A stretch of DNA of 64,000 nt from Parvibaculaceae bacterium Mf 1.05b.01 (GTDB lineage: Bacteria; Pseudomonadota; Alphaproteobacteria; Parvibaculales; Parvibaculaceae): positions 2,340,914 through 2,404,913 of the forward strand of contig BAOK01000001.1 of NCBI GenBank assembly GCA_000509225.1, given 5' to 3'. Shown piece by piece: positions 1 through 8,366 of this stretch. The notes under the pieces were generated by a model. It had not been told where the DNA came from, did not search any database, and saw only the letters and a list, made by a program, of their open reading frames with translations. Every line of letters starts with the position of its first letter. The stretch's first letter is position 1. Position numbers and translations under genes: made by a program.

Positions 1-157
1 GGCGCTTAACCGGTACCGGTTCCTCAACTGGAGCCAGTGCCGGATGATGACGAACTTCCCCGGCACTGCCGCCAAACTCATCGGTGCGCGCCCCAATTGG
101 GCACTTGCCGGACCCGGACTCTCACGGGATTGGGATATGTGGGCGGGGGCATATTGA
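1..157 (+). CDS. 3' end of an unidentified gene (runs off left edge)
   Basis: An open frame enters from the left edge (first full codon at base 2) and stops at TGA 155-157, giving about 51 C-terminal residues rich in Trp, Arg and Pro (for example NRYRFLNWSQC and RDWDMWAGAY). The composition looks like real protein, and the converging VOC gene with its terminator begins just beyond. No domain can be named from so short a tail. An accidental open frame is possible. Confidence 0.45.
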   Translation, partial: ALNRYRFLNWSQCRMMTNFPGTAAKLIGARPNWALAGPGLSRDWDMWAGAY

Positions 158-171
158 TAACGCACACCCAC

Positions 172-202
172 AAAAAAAGCGGGCACCAAGAAGGTGCCCG
201 CT
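172..202 (-). terminator. Rho-independent terminator of the VOC gene
   Basis: A perfect 10-bp stem (178-187 with 193-202, loop AAGAA) is followed on the minus strand by a run of seven T. It lies directly downstream of the minus-strand VOC gene and may also slow transcripts arriving from the left-edge gene. Confidence 0.85.
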
Positions 203-230
203 GGACTGGCGTCACATGACGAAAGCTGTC

Positions 231-614
231 TTAGGTGAATTTGAAGCAGCAAACTTTGTTGCCGTCGAGATCCCGGAAGTAGGCACCATAGAATTGCTCG
301 TTGCGTGCGCCAGGCTCACCTTCGTCCGTCGCACCCAGCTCAATCGCTTTGGCATACATGGCATCAACTTCGTCGGTAGACTCAGCTGCAAGCGCGAGCA
401 TGTTGCCGTTGCCAGGCGTTGCGGTCTTTTCATCGTAAGGAATACAGAGCGAAAGCATTGCACCGCCCTTAGCATCGTTCCAGAAGATGATGCGATCCAT
501 GCTGATCGCCCGCTGGCCGCCAAAGGCACCAAGGAAATCATCATAAAACTTGGCGCCTTTTTCCAGGTCGTTCGATCCAAGTGTTGCGTATCCGATCATT
601 TGAGTATCTCCCAA
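231..614 (-). CDS. VOC family (glyoxalase/bleomycin-resistance fold) protein
   Basis: 127 residues, the usual size of a single-chain VOC protein made of two beta-alpha-beta-beta-beta modules. The N-terminus (MIGYATLGSNDLEKGAKFYD) and the C-terminus (YFRDLDGNKVCCFKF) are the classic VOC start and end motifs. Such proteins are metal-dependent lyases, dioxygenases or drug-binding proteins, and substrate cannot be read from sequence. It is monocistronic, with its own terminator. Start chosen at ATG 614. Confidence 0.85.
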   Translation of the reverse strand: MGDTQMIGYATLGSNDLEKGAKFYDDFLGAFGGQRAISMDRIIFWNDAKGGAMLSLCIPYDEKTATPGNGNMLALAAESTDEVDAMYAKAIELGATDEGEPGARNEQFYGAYFRDLDGNKVCCFKFT

Positions 615-701
615 TTTTCCAGGGGTTTCGCCCCTGGCTTTCAGTCATCAGAACCTTTCGCCTTGAAGGAAACGCTACAGGTTCTGCTTGTTTAGTTTTT
701 C

Positions 702-745
702 GCGTTTCCGGACGAATAACCGGTTACCACCTAGTCTGGAAACGC
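702..745. repeat. Dispersed palindromic repeat, copy 1
   Basis: A 44-bp element with inverted ends (GCGTTTCCGGA at 702-712 pairs with TCTGGAAACGC at 735-745, 10 of 11) around an inner ACCGG-type core. A close relative lies at 8243-8287. The form resembles short palindromic intergenic repeats common in Rhizobiales-like genomes. It sits between the VOC gene and the next plus-strand gene. Confidence 0.7.
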
Positions 746-782
746 TCTCGCCGACACGTTAGACAATCACTGGAGGAATACA

Positions 783-1229
783 ATGCCAACTCGACATCAC
801 AGTTTGCTGATTGGACATGGCGCCATCGTTTTTATTCTGGGGCTCGCTGCAGGCGTCCCCTTTTTATGGGCCCTCGACGCTGTTGCTGCAGGGGGTAGCG
901 CGGTTGAAGCTGAGGCACTGCGCGCCTGGCGAATGGCGCATCTGGAAGGCACACTGAACGGCATGATGATGATCGCCGTCGCTGCCGCCGCCAAACAGCT
1001 CACCTTGAGTGACGGTCGGTCATCCATCATTACCTGGGGTCTGATCGCGACAGGGTGGGGCAATATCCTGGCGTCTTTCGTGTCAGGCATGACCGGTGGG
1101 CGCGGCCTTGCCTTTACCGGCATTGACTGGAACACGCTCACCTTCACACTCTTTTCTATCGCCATCGTCGGCGTTATCGCTGCGTTTGTCGTCCTAGCAC
1201 TTGTCGCCTTTTCGCAACCGAGACACTAG
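783..1229 (+). CDS. Styrene-oxide-isomerase-like (StyC family) membrane protein
   Basis: 148 residues with four predicted membrane helices. Recognised from StyC-type landmarks: GHG near the N-terminus, the central H-x-x-x-x-LNGMM-IAV segment (AHLEGTLNGMMMIAV), GWGN, and the GRGLAF loop before helix 4. StyC isomerises epoxides to aldehydes through a heme-dependent Meinwald rearrangement; the substrate here is unknown. No styrene monooxygenase or aldehyde dehydrogenase lies nearby, so a distinct epoxide or another role is possible. ATG 783 follows a good GGAGGA ribosome site. Confidence 0.7.
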   Translation: MPTRHHSLLIGHGAIVFILGLAAGVPFLWALDAVAAGGSAVEAEALRAWRMAHLEGTLNGMMMIAVAAAAKQLTLSDGRSSIITWGLIATGWGNILASFVSGMTGGRGLAFTGIDWNTLTFTLFSIAIVGVIAAFVVLALVAFSQPRH

Positions 1230-1333
1230 AAAGCCGACGCACCTCGTTTGGCGGAAACTGTTTGTTGAATGTCATTTCCGCCAAACAGCGCATCCCGTAG
1301 ATTAGCATCACCAGCAACAAGGGAGTGCGCCAC

Positions 1334-2017
1334 ATGCACATCGTGATTTTTCTCTATGACGGGTTCACAACGCTAGATGCCATCGGCCCGTTTGAGACTC
1401 TGAGCCGTCTGCCGGATGCAGAAGTGACCTTCGTTGCCAAAGAGGCCGGGATGGTCGCAAACGACAATGGTCTGATCGACATTTATGCGCCAAAAGGCAT
1501 TGATGAAGTCGATAGCGCGGACATTCTGCTTGTGCCAGGCGGGTTTGCCGACGAAGCGGTGCGCAACGACCCTCATCAGATGGACTGGGTTCGCAAGATC
1601 GCGAAGACTACGAAGATCAATGCCTCTGTCTGCACAGGCTCCCTCATCCTGGCGGCGGCAGGGCTACTCGACGGCAAGAAGGCGACGACCCATTGGGCCT
1701 GCTATGATGTTCTCGAAGGCTATGGAGCAACACCTGTTGCCGAGCGGTGGGTGGACCATGGGGACATTATTACCGCAGCCGGTGTGTCGGCAGGGATCGA
1801 CATGGGTCTGCACCTGTCAGCCCAACTCGCAGGCGAGGATTTTGCCAAAGCCCTGCAGCTGGCGATTGAATATGCGCCGGAACCGCCCTTCAATTCCGGT
1901 AGCGTTGCGACGGCGGCCCCGGAAATTGTCGAACTCGTCGCAGCGACGATGGGCAGCGGCGAGGCAACACCGCGCCCTCTTCCCGACCGCATAAGCCGAG
2001 TGCCCCGGGCGCACTAA
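1334..2017 (+). CDS. DJ-1/PfpI family protein, isonitrile-hydratase-like
   Basis: About 227 residues of DJ-1/PfpI fold. The nucleophile elbow is visible (SVCTGSLILAAAGLLDGK, with catalytic Cys), followed by ATTHW, the pattern of the isonitrile hydratase/ThiJ branch. Residues MHIVIFLYDGFTTLDAIGP form the first strand and acidic loop. ATG 1334 is preferred over GTG 1325, because the AAGGGAG ribosome site is correctly spaced for it. The exact substrate is unknown; it could equally be a glyoxalase III-type or regulatory paralogue. Confidence 0.8.
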   Translation: MHIVIFLYDGFTTLDAIGPFETLSRLPDAEVTFVAKEAGMVANDNGLIDIYAPKGIDEVDSADILLVPGGFADEAVRNDPHQMDWVRKIAKTTKINASVCTGSLILAAAGLLDGKKATTHWACYDVLEGYGATPVAERWVDHGDIITAAGVSAGIDMGLHLSAQLAGEDFAKALQLAIEYAPEPPFNSGSVATAAPEIVELVAATMGSGEATPRPLPDRISRVPRAH

Positions 2018-2038
2018 TTGCTTTCCTAGAGCTGGTTC

Positions 2039-2245
2039 CTAGATCTGGGATGACAAGAAGCCGTCTGGCGGGTTTCCAACCTGCCAAACGGTTTCCAATA
2101 GTTTACGACACGCCTCGCGGTGACAGCAATCTGACGCCGTCGCACAGTTCTTCAACGAGAAAAGGCGCTGAGCCCCCTCGCAGTCCAAACCAAACTCTTT
2201 CATGAGTCCGGCGGACGCAATTCTGTCTCTGCAAATGGGTTCCAT
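2039..2245 (-). CDS. Small Cys-rich protein, DUF6455-like
   Basis: 68 residues converging on the PfpI gene. An AGAGGG ribosome site stands five bases before ATG 2245. The body has a leader with repeated Cys, an L-x-x-FGLD segment, then [18 protein letters not shown], which matches the C-x(n)-C-x-x-x-ACR-x-W/L layout remembered for DUF6455. The function of that family is unknown; the cysteines suggest metal or redox binding. The assignment is from pattern memory only. Confidence 0.55.
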   Translation of the reverse strand: MEPICRDRIASAGLMKEFGLDCEGAQRLFSLKNCATASDCCHREACRKLLETVWQVGNPPDGFLSSQI

Positions 2246-2377
2246 TTTTCCCTCTTTCTGACATTTCTATGGTGGGGCCGTTCTGGAAAGCCTGCGTTGA
2301 TTGAGATCAAGTCGCAAATAGACGGAACGCCACCACTCCGGTATCTTCCCGGCAAAAGAGCAAAAGAGGGGGACATC

Positions 2378-3343
2378 ATGGCGGCCAAGAATCCGTACGA
2401 TCCAGCATTGTTTGGCGAAGACGCGGTATCTGCTGAAACCAAAGCAATCAACGATGCCCTGGTCGATCTTCTGGAGAATTCAGACGACAATTGGGACATC
2501 GGGGTCGTTGAAGCCCGGGCCCGACGCGATCGGGGCGAAGGACCCTTTCCCCTGGTTCCAAAGTCAGATCGTGCGATCACCCGCACCATCCCAGGCAAAG
2601 GCGGCGACGTGGAGTTGCGGATCATCGCTCCTGAAAACCCGAAGGGCGTCTACCTTCATTTGCATGGTGGTGGATGGGTGTTTGGCTCCGCGGACGGCCA
2701 GGACCCTATGCTTGAACGCATTGCAGACAATTGTGGGCTGGCTTGTGTCAGTGTCGAATACCGCCTTGCCCCTGAGCACCCTTATCCCGCCGGGCCTGAC
2801 GATTGCGAAACAGCTGCCGCCTGGTTGGTTGAAAACGCAAAAACAGAGTTCGGCACTGACGTGCTGACCGTTGGCGGAGAAAGTGCGGGCGCCCATTTGG
2901 CCGCCGTCACGTTACTCCGCATGCGCGACCGACACGGGTATGCGGGCTTTGCAGCGGCCAATCTGGTGTTCGGTGCTTTCGATCTTCGTTGGACGCCAAG
3001 TGCACGCGCCTTTGGCAATGAGCCCTATCTGATCCTGCGCACCCATGACCTGCACAAATTCGATGAGTGTTTTATTCCTAAAGGTGCTGACACCTCAGAC
3101 CCGGACATCTCTCCGCTGTTTGCTGACCTGAAAGGCATGCCACCTGCTCTCTTCAGCGTCGGAACGGCGGATGCGCTGCTTGACGATAGCTTGTTCATGC
3201 ATGCCCGGTGGGCAGCGGCTGGAAATGAGACAGAGCTTGCGATCTACCCTGGTGGCGCGCATGGCTTTGTCGCGTTCCCGGGCGAACTTTCTGCTTCGGC
3301 GGTGAAACGCATAGATGCGTTTCTCACTCAGGTTACGAAATGA
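2378..3343 (+). CDS. HSL-family alpha/beta hydrolase (esterase)
   Basis: 321 residues of the hormone-sensitive-lipase family. The oxyanion motif is HGGGW, the nucleophile motif GESAG, and the acid and histidine fall in [10 protein letters not shown] and GGAHGF, completing the triad. Expected to hydrolyse short-chain carboxylic esters in the cytoplasm. The start is placed at ATG 2378, which follows AGAGGGGGAC; the open frame continues 81 bases upstream without a comparable ribosome site. It precedes the thioesterase cluster on the same strand, after a 107-bp gap. Confidence 0.87.
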   Translation: MAAKNPYDPALFGEDAVSAETKAINDALVDLLENSDDNWDIGVVEARARRDRGEGPFPLVPKSDRAITRTIPGKGGDVELRIIAPENPKGVYLHLHGGGWVFGSADGQDPMLERIADNCGLACVSVEYRLAPEHPYPAGPDDCETAAAWLVENAKTEFGTDVLTVGGESAGAHLAAVTLLRMRDRHGYAGFAAANLVFGAFDLRWTPSARAFGNEPYLILRTHDLHKFDECFIPKGADTSDPDISPLFADLKGMPPALFSVGTADALLDDSLFMHARWAAAGNETELAIYPGGAHGFVAFPGELSASAVKRIDAFLTQVTK

Positions 3344-3450
3344 CCCAGATCTCTAAAAAAAGTAGGGGTGCCCTCGCGTCCCGTCAAGAAAATGACTTTC
3401 ACCACGTACCTTTATAGAGTGCGCCGTCTTCAGTCCTTCCTAGAGTCTTC

Positions 3451-4302
3451 ATGACCGATCCTATTCAAACAGTTCAAAGCATCGTCAACACATGGAACTG
3501 CGATGAAGTGGGCCATATGAACGTTCAGTTCTATGTGGCTGCCGCATCTGACGCCAATCGTGCATTTGGTGTTGCGCACGGCCTCAACAAGTCGGTTATC
3601 TCAAGCCGAGATCATATTCGCTTTCATCGCGAATTGCGGGCAGGCGATATTTTCGCGGTCACGAGCCGTGCCTCCGGCACTCATGAGGGAGGGCTCACCC
3701 TCTCCCATGAGCTGCGCAACTCCGCAACCGGTGTTCTTGCCGCAACGTTGACCAGCCAGACCGACCTTCCCGACGGTTTAGACGGGGGACCATATGAACC
3801 GCTGTCAGATGTCGCACTTCCCCGCGGCGTGCCGGGGACTTCCTCTTTGCCCGGTTTGCAGCTTGATGATCAGGCTGCTGCGAACCTCATTCCCATTTAC
3901 CAAGGACTTGTTCATCCCGAGCATTGCGATGAAACAGGCCTCATGCGCCAGCAACATATTATGGGCCGGTTTTCTGATGGCGCCGCGCACCTTTGGCAAC
4001 AGGTCGGGTTTGATCGCGACACGATGATCAAAGCTCGTAGAGGTACGGTGGTTCTGGAGATGCGCCTCGATCGTTTGGCAGATGTTCGGGCCGGGACAGT
4101 TCTTGTCGGCAAGAGCGCCATGGTCGAAGTGATGGGCCGGGTCCTCTGTTTTGCCCATTTCCTGTTTGACGCATCAACCGGCGCACTGGTTGCAACTGGC
4201 GAGGCCGCCGCTGTGATGCTCGACCTGGATGCCCGTAAAACCGTTGCCTTCAGCGATGAAGAGAGCGCCAAGCTCGCGCCCTATCTTATGAAGGTCGCAT
4301 AG
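3451..4302 (+). CDS. Two-hot-dog acyl-CoA thioesterase-like protein, paralogue 1
   Basis: 283 residues containing two 4HBT-type hot-dog domains in tandem. The N half carries WNCDEVGHMNVQFY, with the usual Asp and GH-x-N of thioesterases. The C half carries HCDETGLMRQQHIMGRFSD, a related but altered motif. These enzymes cleave acyl-CoA or acyl-ACP thioesters; the chain specificity is not readable. It is first of three adjacent paralogues (one base to the next gene), probably one operon running toward the acyl-CoA dehydrogenase. Confidence 0.8.
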   Translation: MTDPIQTVQSIVNTWNCDEVGHMNVQFYVAAASDANRAFGVAHGLNKSVISSRDHIRFHRELRAGDIFAVTSRASGTHEGGLTLSHELRNSATGVLAATLTSQTDLPDGLDGGPYEPLSDVALPRGVPGTSSLPGLQLDDQAAANLIPIYQGLVHPEHCDETGLMRQQHIMGRFSDGAAHLWQQVGFDRDTMIKARRGTVVLEMRLDRLADVRAGTVLVGKSAMVEVMGRVLCFAHFLFDASTGALVATGEAAAVMLDLDARKTVAFSDEESAKLAPYLMKVA

Positions 4303-4303
4303 G

Positions 4304-5200
4304 ATGGGTGAGATGATTGATACCTATCGCGGTTATGTGAACCCGTGGGAATGCGACGAGATGGGCCATATGAACATTCAGTTCTATATGGGCAAAACAT
4401 CCGACGCTGCCTTCCATCAACAAGCGTTTCTGGGTCTGGGGTATGAACATCAGCAAACCGAGCGGACAACCTATGTGGCGCTCGAACATCACATCCGGTT
4501 TCACAAAGAACTCTTCGCGAGTGATCTTGTCGCGGTACGCTCAGGCGTTCTGTCGCTGAGTGACAAGACGATGCGAATCTATCAGGAAGTTCGAAACGCG
4601 CTCACAGATACGCTCTCGGCCACATTGGTTGTCGATGTGGGGCATTTTGATCTGAATGCGCGAAAGCTCGTTCCCTGGACCGACTTTATGTGCAGCCAAG
4701 CTGAAAAGATCATGGTTGACCGTCCTGTTGCAGCTCAACCACGCTCTCAACCGGATGGGTCTCTCGACCGAGATGTTTCACTGACACGCGCTGAGACCAA
4801 AGGCATGCACGAAACAAACCGGTCTGCGGTCAATCGCTGGGAGTGTGATGCAAACGACCATATGAATTCGCGCTTCTATCTCGCGCGCTTTTCTGAGTGC
4901 CAGGGGCATATGTGGGCAGCGGCCGGCCTTGATCGCCATTCGCAGAAAGCCAAGGGCCTTGCGACTGCCACAGTTGAGATGCGCCTTGCCTATTTCAAAG
5001 AAATGAATGCCGGGCAAACGCTCTTCGTGCGCACGGGGCTTGAAGCACAGAACGCCAAGACCCTGCGGTACCGGCATTGGATGTTTGACGCCGAGACGGG
5101 CGAAGCTGCCGCGGCCTCTGAAGGCACTGCCCTACTCATCTCGCGGGAAACCCGCAAGGCCGTCGACCTGCCACACGAAATTCGCGACAGACTCGGCTGA
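4304..5200 (+). CDS. Two-hot-dog acyl-CoA thioesterase-like protein, paralogue 2
   Basis: 298 residues. Both halves keep a near-canonical motif: WECDEMGHMNIQFY in the first, WECDANDHMNSRFY in the second. This makes it the most intact of the three paralogues and the best guess for a protein with two working sites. It begins one base after its neighbour stops, so translation is likely coupled. An internal ATG at 4313 is an alternative start. Confidence 0.8.
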   Translation: MGEMIDTYRGYVNPWECDEMGHMNIQFYMGKTSDAAFHQQAFLGLGYEHQQTERTTYVALEHHIRFHKELFASDLVAVRSGVLSLSDKTMRIYQEVRNALTDTLSATLVVDVGHFDLNARKLVPWTDFMCSQAEKIMVDRPVAAQPRSQPDGSLDRDVSLTRAETKGMHETNRSAVNRWECDANDHMNSRFYLARFSECQGHMWAAAGLDRHSQKAKGLATATVEMRLAYFKEMNAGQTLFVRTGLEAQNAKTLRYRHWMFDAETGEAAAASEGTALLISRETRKAVDLPHEIRDRLG

Positions 5201-5245
5201 GTTCGCCGCACGCCATACACCTATCCACCTTCAATGGAGAGTTTC

Positions 5246-6163
5246 ATGAGCTTTGTTGAGCTTTATCGCAGTTCGGTTCAAACCTGGGAAACCGATGGGA
5301 TGGGGCATATGAATGTGCAGTTCTATTCTGAGAAGGCGACAAATGCTCTTGCTGCCCTCAGCCTTCAGCTGGGTCATGGCCGGGACGAGATTGCCCGGAC
5401 CGGTGCACACCTTGTTGCTGAAGACCACCACATTCGGTTCCTGCGCGAACAGCGCCCAGGTGCGCCCATTTTTATTCAGGGTGGTGTGGTGGAGGCGGAT
5501 GCAAACCGGCTCACCTGCTATTTTGAAATGGTGAACACGGTGTCAGGTGACGTTGCAGCGACCTTCTTTGCGCATGCAAGCCTTCGGTCTGACACAGACC
5601 GCAGCCAAGTCCCGCTCTCAGATGCGATGATTGCCAAGGCAGAGACCGTCAAAGTTGAGGTGCCACCGCATGGAAGCCCCCGTGGACTGTACCTCACACC
5701 GCCCCGCTCTGCCCCAGGCCTTGCCGACGCAGAAGAGATGGGATTGCTCACCACGTTTCAGGGCGAGGTGATGCGGGACTGGTGCGTGACCGGCGGTTTT
5801 CTGGCAACACGGCGCTACATGGGTATTGTCTCAGATTCCATTCCCAATTTGCTCGCTCAAACCCGCGGGGATGATCGCTCAAAAGACAGCACCACAGGGG
5901 GTGCCGCGCTCGAATACCGCTTTGTCTATCGGGACGCACCGAAAGTCGGCGACATTCTGACACTCAGGAGCGGCCTTAAGGAAGTGACCGACAAGACCTA
6001 TACCTGGGCTCATTGGCTGTTTGATGTGGAGACGGGCGCATGTGTCGCGACCGCAGAAGCGGTTGCTATCGCGCTTGATCTCGTGGCCCGCAAGGCCATT
6101 CCCATTCCGCCGGATATGAAAGCGGGCCTTGAGAAGTTCGTTGTGCCAGGATTAGGTGTCTGA
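5246..6163 (+). CDS. Two-hot-dog thioesterase-like protein, paralogue 3 with degenerate second half
   Basis: 305 residues from ATG 5246, which has GGAG seven bases upstream; ATG 5234 is an alternative. The N-terminal hot-dog has WETDGMGHMNVQFY. The matching place in the second half reads DWCVTGGFLATRRYMG, so the Asp and His expected of an active site are missing. One functional site per chain, or a structural second domain, is therefore likely. Last of the tandem trio and followed by a long stem-loop. Confidence 0.78.
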   Translation: MSFVELYRSSVQTWETDGMGHMNVQFYSEKATNALAALSLQLGHGRDEIARTGAHLVAEDHHIRFLREQRPGAPIFIQGGVVEADANRLTCYFEMVNTVSGDVAATFFAHASLRSDTDRSQVPLSDAMIAKAETVKVEVPPHGSPRGLYLTPPRSAPGLADAEEMGLLTTFQGEVMRDWCVTGGFLATRRYMGIVSDSIPNLLAQTRGDDRSKDSTTGGAALEYRFVYRDAPKVGDILTLRSGLKEVTDKTYTWAHWLFDVETGACVATAEAVAIALDLVARKAIPIPPDMKAGLEKFVVPGLGV

Positions 6164-6210
6164 ATTGGCACGGTTCAATTCCGGTTTACCTCGAATGAAC
6201 CGTGCCAATT
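6163..6210 (+). terminator. Long perfect stem-loop after the thioesterase cluster
   Basis: A perfect 15-bp stem (6163-6177 with 6196-6210, 18-nt loop) begins at the last base of the thioesterase stop codon. There is no clean T tract afterwards (ACTTGTTTT), so it may be a weak terminator, an mRNA-stabilising hairpin or a processing site between the trio and the dehydrogenase gene. Confidence 0.5.
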
Positions 6211-6279
6211 ACTTGTTTTGGCGCATTCCCGGACGCTGAAGTCCTTCAACTTCAGCTGGAAATGCTTTTGGGGGACCTT

Positions 6280-7410
6280 ATGACCGCTGAAGAATATCTG
6301 GAAATGGCAGCGCGCTTCCGGCGCGAGATTGTCGAGCCTAATGCTGCCCAATGGGATGCAGAGAAGCGACAGCCTGTGGCCGCATTGAAACAGGCAGCAG
6401 ACGCTGGCCTCATGCGCCTCGAAACGCCCGTCGAGGCTGGCGGCTTTGGCCTCTCATTCCTGACAAAGCTCGCTCTTTGCGAAGACATGTCTCGGGCCGA
6501 CATGCCCTTCATCTTCGCACTCATCAATACACAGAATGTGGCAGCACGGCTTTCAGCCACGGCAAATCCACGCCATCTGTCAGACTATGTTCCCCACATA
6601 TTGTCCGGTGATCTGTTTGCAGCAACAGCGCTCTCAGAGCCAGGTGCGGGAAGTGACTTTGCCGGGATTGCCACCCGGGCCACCAAAGTGGACGGCGGCT
6701 GGGAGCTCACGGGTGAGAAAGGTTGGATCACCAATGCCGGGATCGCCGATCTTTTCGTGACCTATGCTCAATGTGATCCTGACGCGGGCTGGAAGGGCGT
6801 GGGCTCTTTTCTTGTTGATGCGACGCGCTCGGGCTTCAGTCGCGTGGAACCTTATGCGCTCAGCGGCGGCCATGGCATTGGCGCTGGTGGCTTTAAACTT
6901 GATCGCTATTTCGTGGCCGACGAAGATGTGCTTGGTGGACCCGGAGACGGATTTAAATCCGCCATGTCTGGCGTAAACGGCGCTCGCGTCTATGTCGCGG
7001 CAATGTGTGCCGGGCTTGTCGCCGACGCGCTGGAAAAAGCTGTCAGCTATGGCGCCGTGCGGACAGCTTTTAACAAGCCTCTGCTTCATCACCAGGGTTT
7101 GAAATGGTCGCTTGCCGATGTGGCAACAGAATTGGAAGCCATGCGCACGCTCACTCATGCGGCGGGAGTTCTCATTGAAGAAGGGGGAGATGCGGTCACG
7201 CGCGCCGCGCAGGCAAAGAAATTTGCGACAGAGCGTGCGGTGAGCTTGATCGAAACCTGTATTCAGGCAATGGGGGCAAACGGCTTGCGCGAAGAGCACG
7301 GGCTCGGCCGCCATCTCATCTCAGCGAAAATTTTGGGCTATACGGATGGGTCCATCGAAATGATGAACGAGCGCATCGGCGCCGCTCTCCAAAAAGAGTA
7401 CGCCTCGTGA
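6280..7410 (+). CDS. Acyl-CoA dehydrogenase
   Basis: 376 residues from ATG 6280, after a GGGGGACC ribosome site; this gives the family's usual length, while the open frame extends upstream into the stem-loop. FAD-binding signatures are present: ATALSEPGAGSDFAGIATRA and GEKGWITNAG. Near the C-terminus the usual Y-E-G-T segment, where medium-chain enzymes carry the catalytic Glu, reads YTDGSIEMMNERIG, with Asp in that place. It probably oxidises an acyl-CoA at C2-C3 and passes electrons to ETF. Substrate unknown. Confidence 0.88.
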   Translation: MTAEEYLEMAARFRREIVEPNAAQWDAEKRQPVAALKQAADAGLMRLETPVEAGGFGLSFLTKLALCEDMSRADMPFIFALINTQNVAARLSATANPRHLSDYVPHILSGDLFAATALSEPGAGSDFAGIATRATKVDGGWELTGEKGWITNAGIADLFVTYAQCDPDAGWKGVGSFLVDATRSGFSRVEPYALSGGHGIGAGGFKLDRYFVADEDVLGGPGDGFKSAMSGVNGARVYVAAMCAGLVADALEKAVSYGAVRTAFNKPLLHHQGLKWSLADVATELEAMRTLTHAAGVLIEEGGDAVTRAAQAKKFATERAVSLIETCIQAMGANGLREEHGLGRHLISAKILGYTDGSIEMMNERIGAALQKEYAS

Positions 7411-7438
7411 GTGCGTAAAAGATCTGCGCCCGGTCCGC

Positions 7439-7684
7439 TCAGGAGCGGACGGTTCGCGGCAGCACAGATCGAATAATGATGCCACGCTCCCCGGCGATGC
7501 GCTGAATGGTCTTTGTTCCTCGCACCAAGCGGTAGAGCTCTTCCATATTCAATGCGCGGCGTGCTGCTTTCGCTGCAGCGCGGGTCTCGTTGTAGAGTTT
7601 GCGCAGGCTGCGATCATCAAGCTTTTTGATCTCAGCTTCCTTCTCTGCACGCTTCGGATCTGGTTCATCGAACTTCACAATCAT
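7439..7684 (-). CDS. Small charged hypothetical protein
   Basis: 81 residues, rich in Lys, Arg, Glu and Ala, probably helical (KRAEKEAEIKKLDD, then NETRAAAKAARRALN). A CAGGAG ribosome site lies nine bases before ATG 7684. No family is recognised. It follows the signal-peptide gene 7739-8170 on the same strand by 54 bp and may be co-transcribed with it. It converges on the acyl-CoA dehydrogenase gene. Confidence 0.6.
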   Translation of the reverse strand: MIVKFDEPDPKRAEKEAEIKKLDDRSLRKLYNETRAAAKAARRALNMEELYRLVRGTKTIQRIAGERGIIIRSVLPRTVRS

Positions 7685-7738
7685 GATGTCATGCTCCTGA
7701 TTATCTTGTTCCAGCTCAGTCTTGTCTCAAATTCCAGC

Positions 7739-8170
7739 TTATGGATTTGCTTCACTATTGCTCAAGGGGTTTTGCTGTAATTCTTCATCCATGCTCTGCA
7801 TCTCTTCGCCAAAGATGCGCGCTGCCCTGGCAAAACGCTTTGTCATCTTTTCGAAAAACCCGAATGCTTCGTCGAGCTCTTCTTCCGTTGGTATCCCAGC
7901 ACGCTCTGCAGGGGTTTTGGCTTCCAACTTCTCAAGACGTTCGCTCAGAGCGGCAATCTCAGCGTCATAGGCCGCACGTTCGTCAGCCGCCAGTTCGCAA
8001 CTAAAGCCACCTGCTTTTTCACGACAGTGAGAAACTTCGCCCGTTTGAGTATCAAGGCGTAGAAATCCCTCGCCTGTTTCTGTCATGGAATAGCGTGCTT
8101 CATTTGCAAGCGCAGTTCCAGCTGAAAAAAGGCATATGCTTAAAGCAAGCGCGAGCCCAGTCCGGTTCAT
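7739..8170 (-). CDS. Exported hypothetical protein with coiled-coil segment
   Basis: 143 residues starting with a clear signal peptide (LALALSICLFSAGTALA, cleavage near ALA-NE). The mature part has two Cys (SHCREKAGGFSCE) that could form a disulfide, then a Glu/Ala-rich helix (EIAALSERLEKLEAK) and an acidic helix. ATG 8170 has TGAGGG upstream. No function is recognised; its location is most likely periplasmic. Confidence 0.7.
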   Translation of the reverse strand: MNRTGLALALSICLFSAGTALANEARYSMTETGEGFLRLDTQTGEVSHCREKAGGFSCELAADERAAYDAEIAALSERLEKLEAKTPAERAGIPTEEELDEAFGFFEKMTKRFARAARIFGEEMQSMDEELQQNPLSNSEANP

Positions 8171-8242
8171 AAAAAACCCTCAGATGCAGAGCGCGTAAGG
8201 TTTTGATTTTCATCAAACCAGGCTCTGTTTTCTCATTTCGAC

Positions 8243-8287
8243 GCGCTTCCGGACGAAAAACCGGAAACCCACTTTTCCTGGAAGCGC
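8243..8287. repeat. Dispersed palindromic repeat, copy 2
   Basis: A 45-bp palindromic element: GCGCTTCCGGA at 8243-8253 faces CCTGGAAGCGC at 8277-8287. It shares its order and most bases with copy 1 at 702-745, including the GGACGAA and ACCGG inner blocks. It lies between the exported-protein gene and the alpha/beta hydrolase gene. Confidence 0.7.
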
Positions 8288-8366
8288 TGTGATCCGTACC
8301 CATGTTCAGAATGAAGAGGGATTGAGGCAGGAATGCGACCGAAAAACCTTAACTTTTTGAGCTTTT

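Noticed and set aside
84-695. 203-codon plus-strand open frame over the VOC gene
   Set aside because: The minus-strand VOC protein has clear family motifs and its own terminator; the plus frame has neither.
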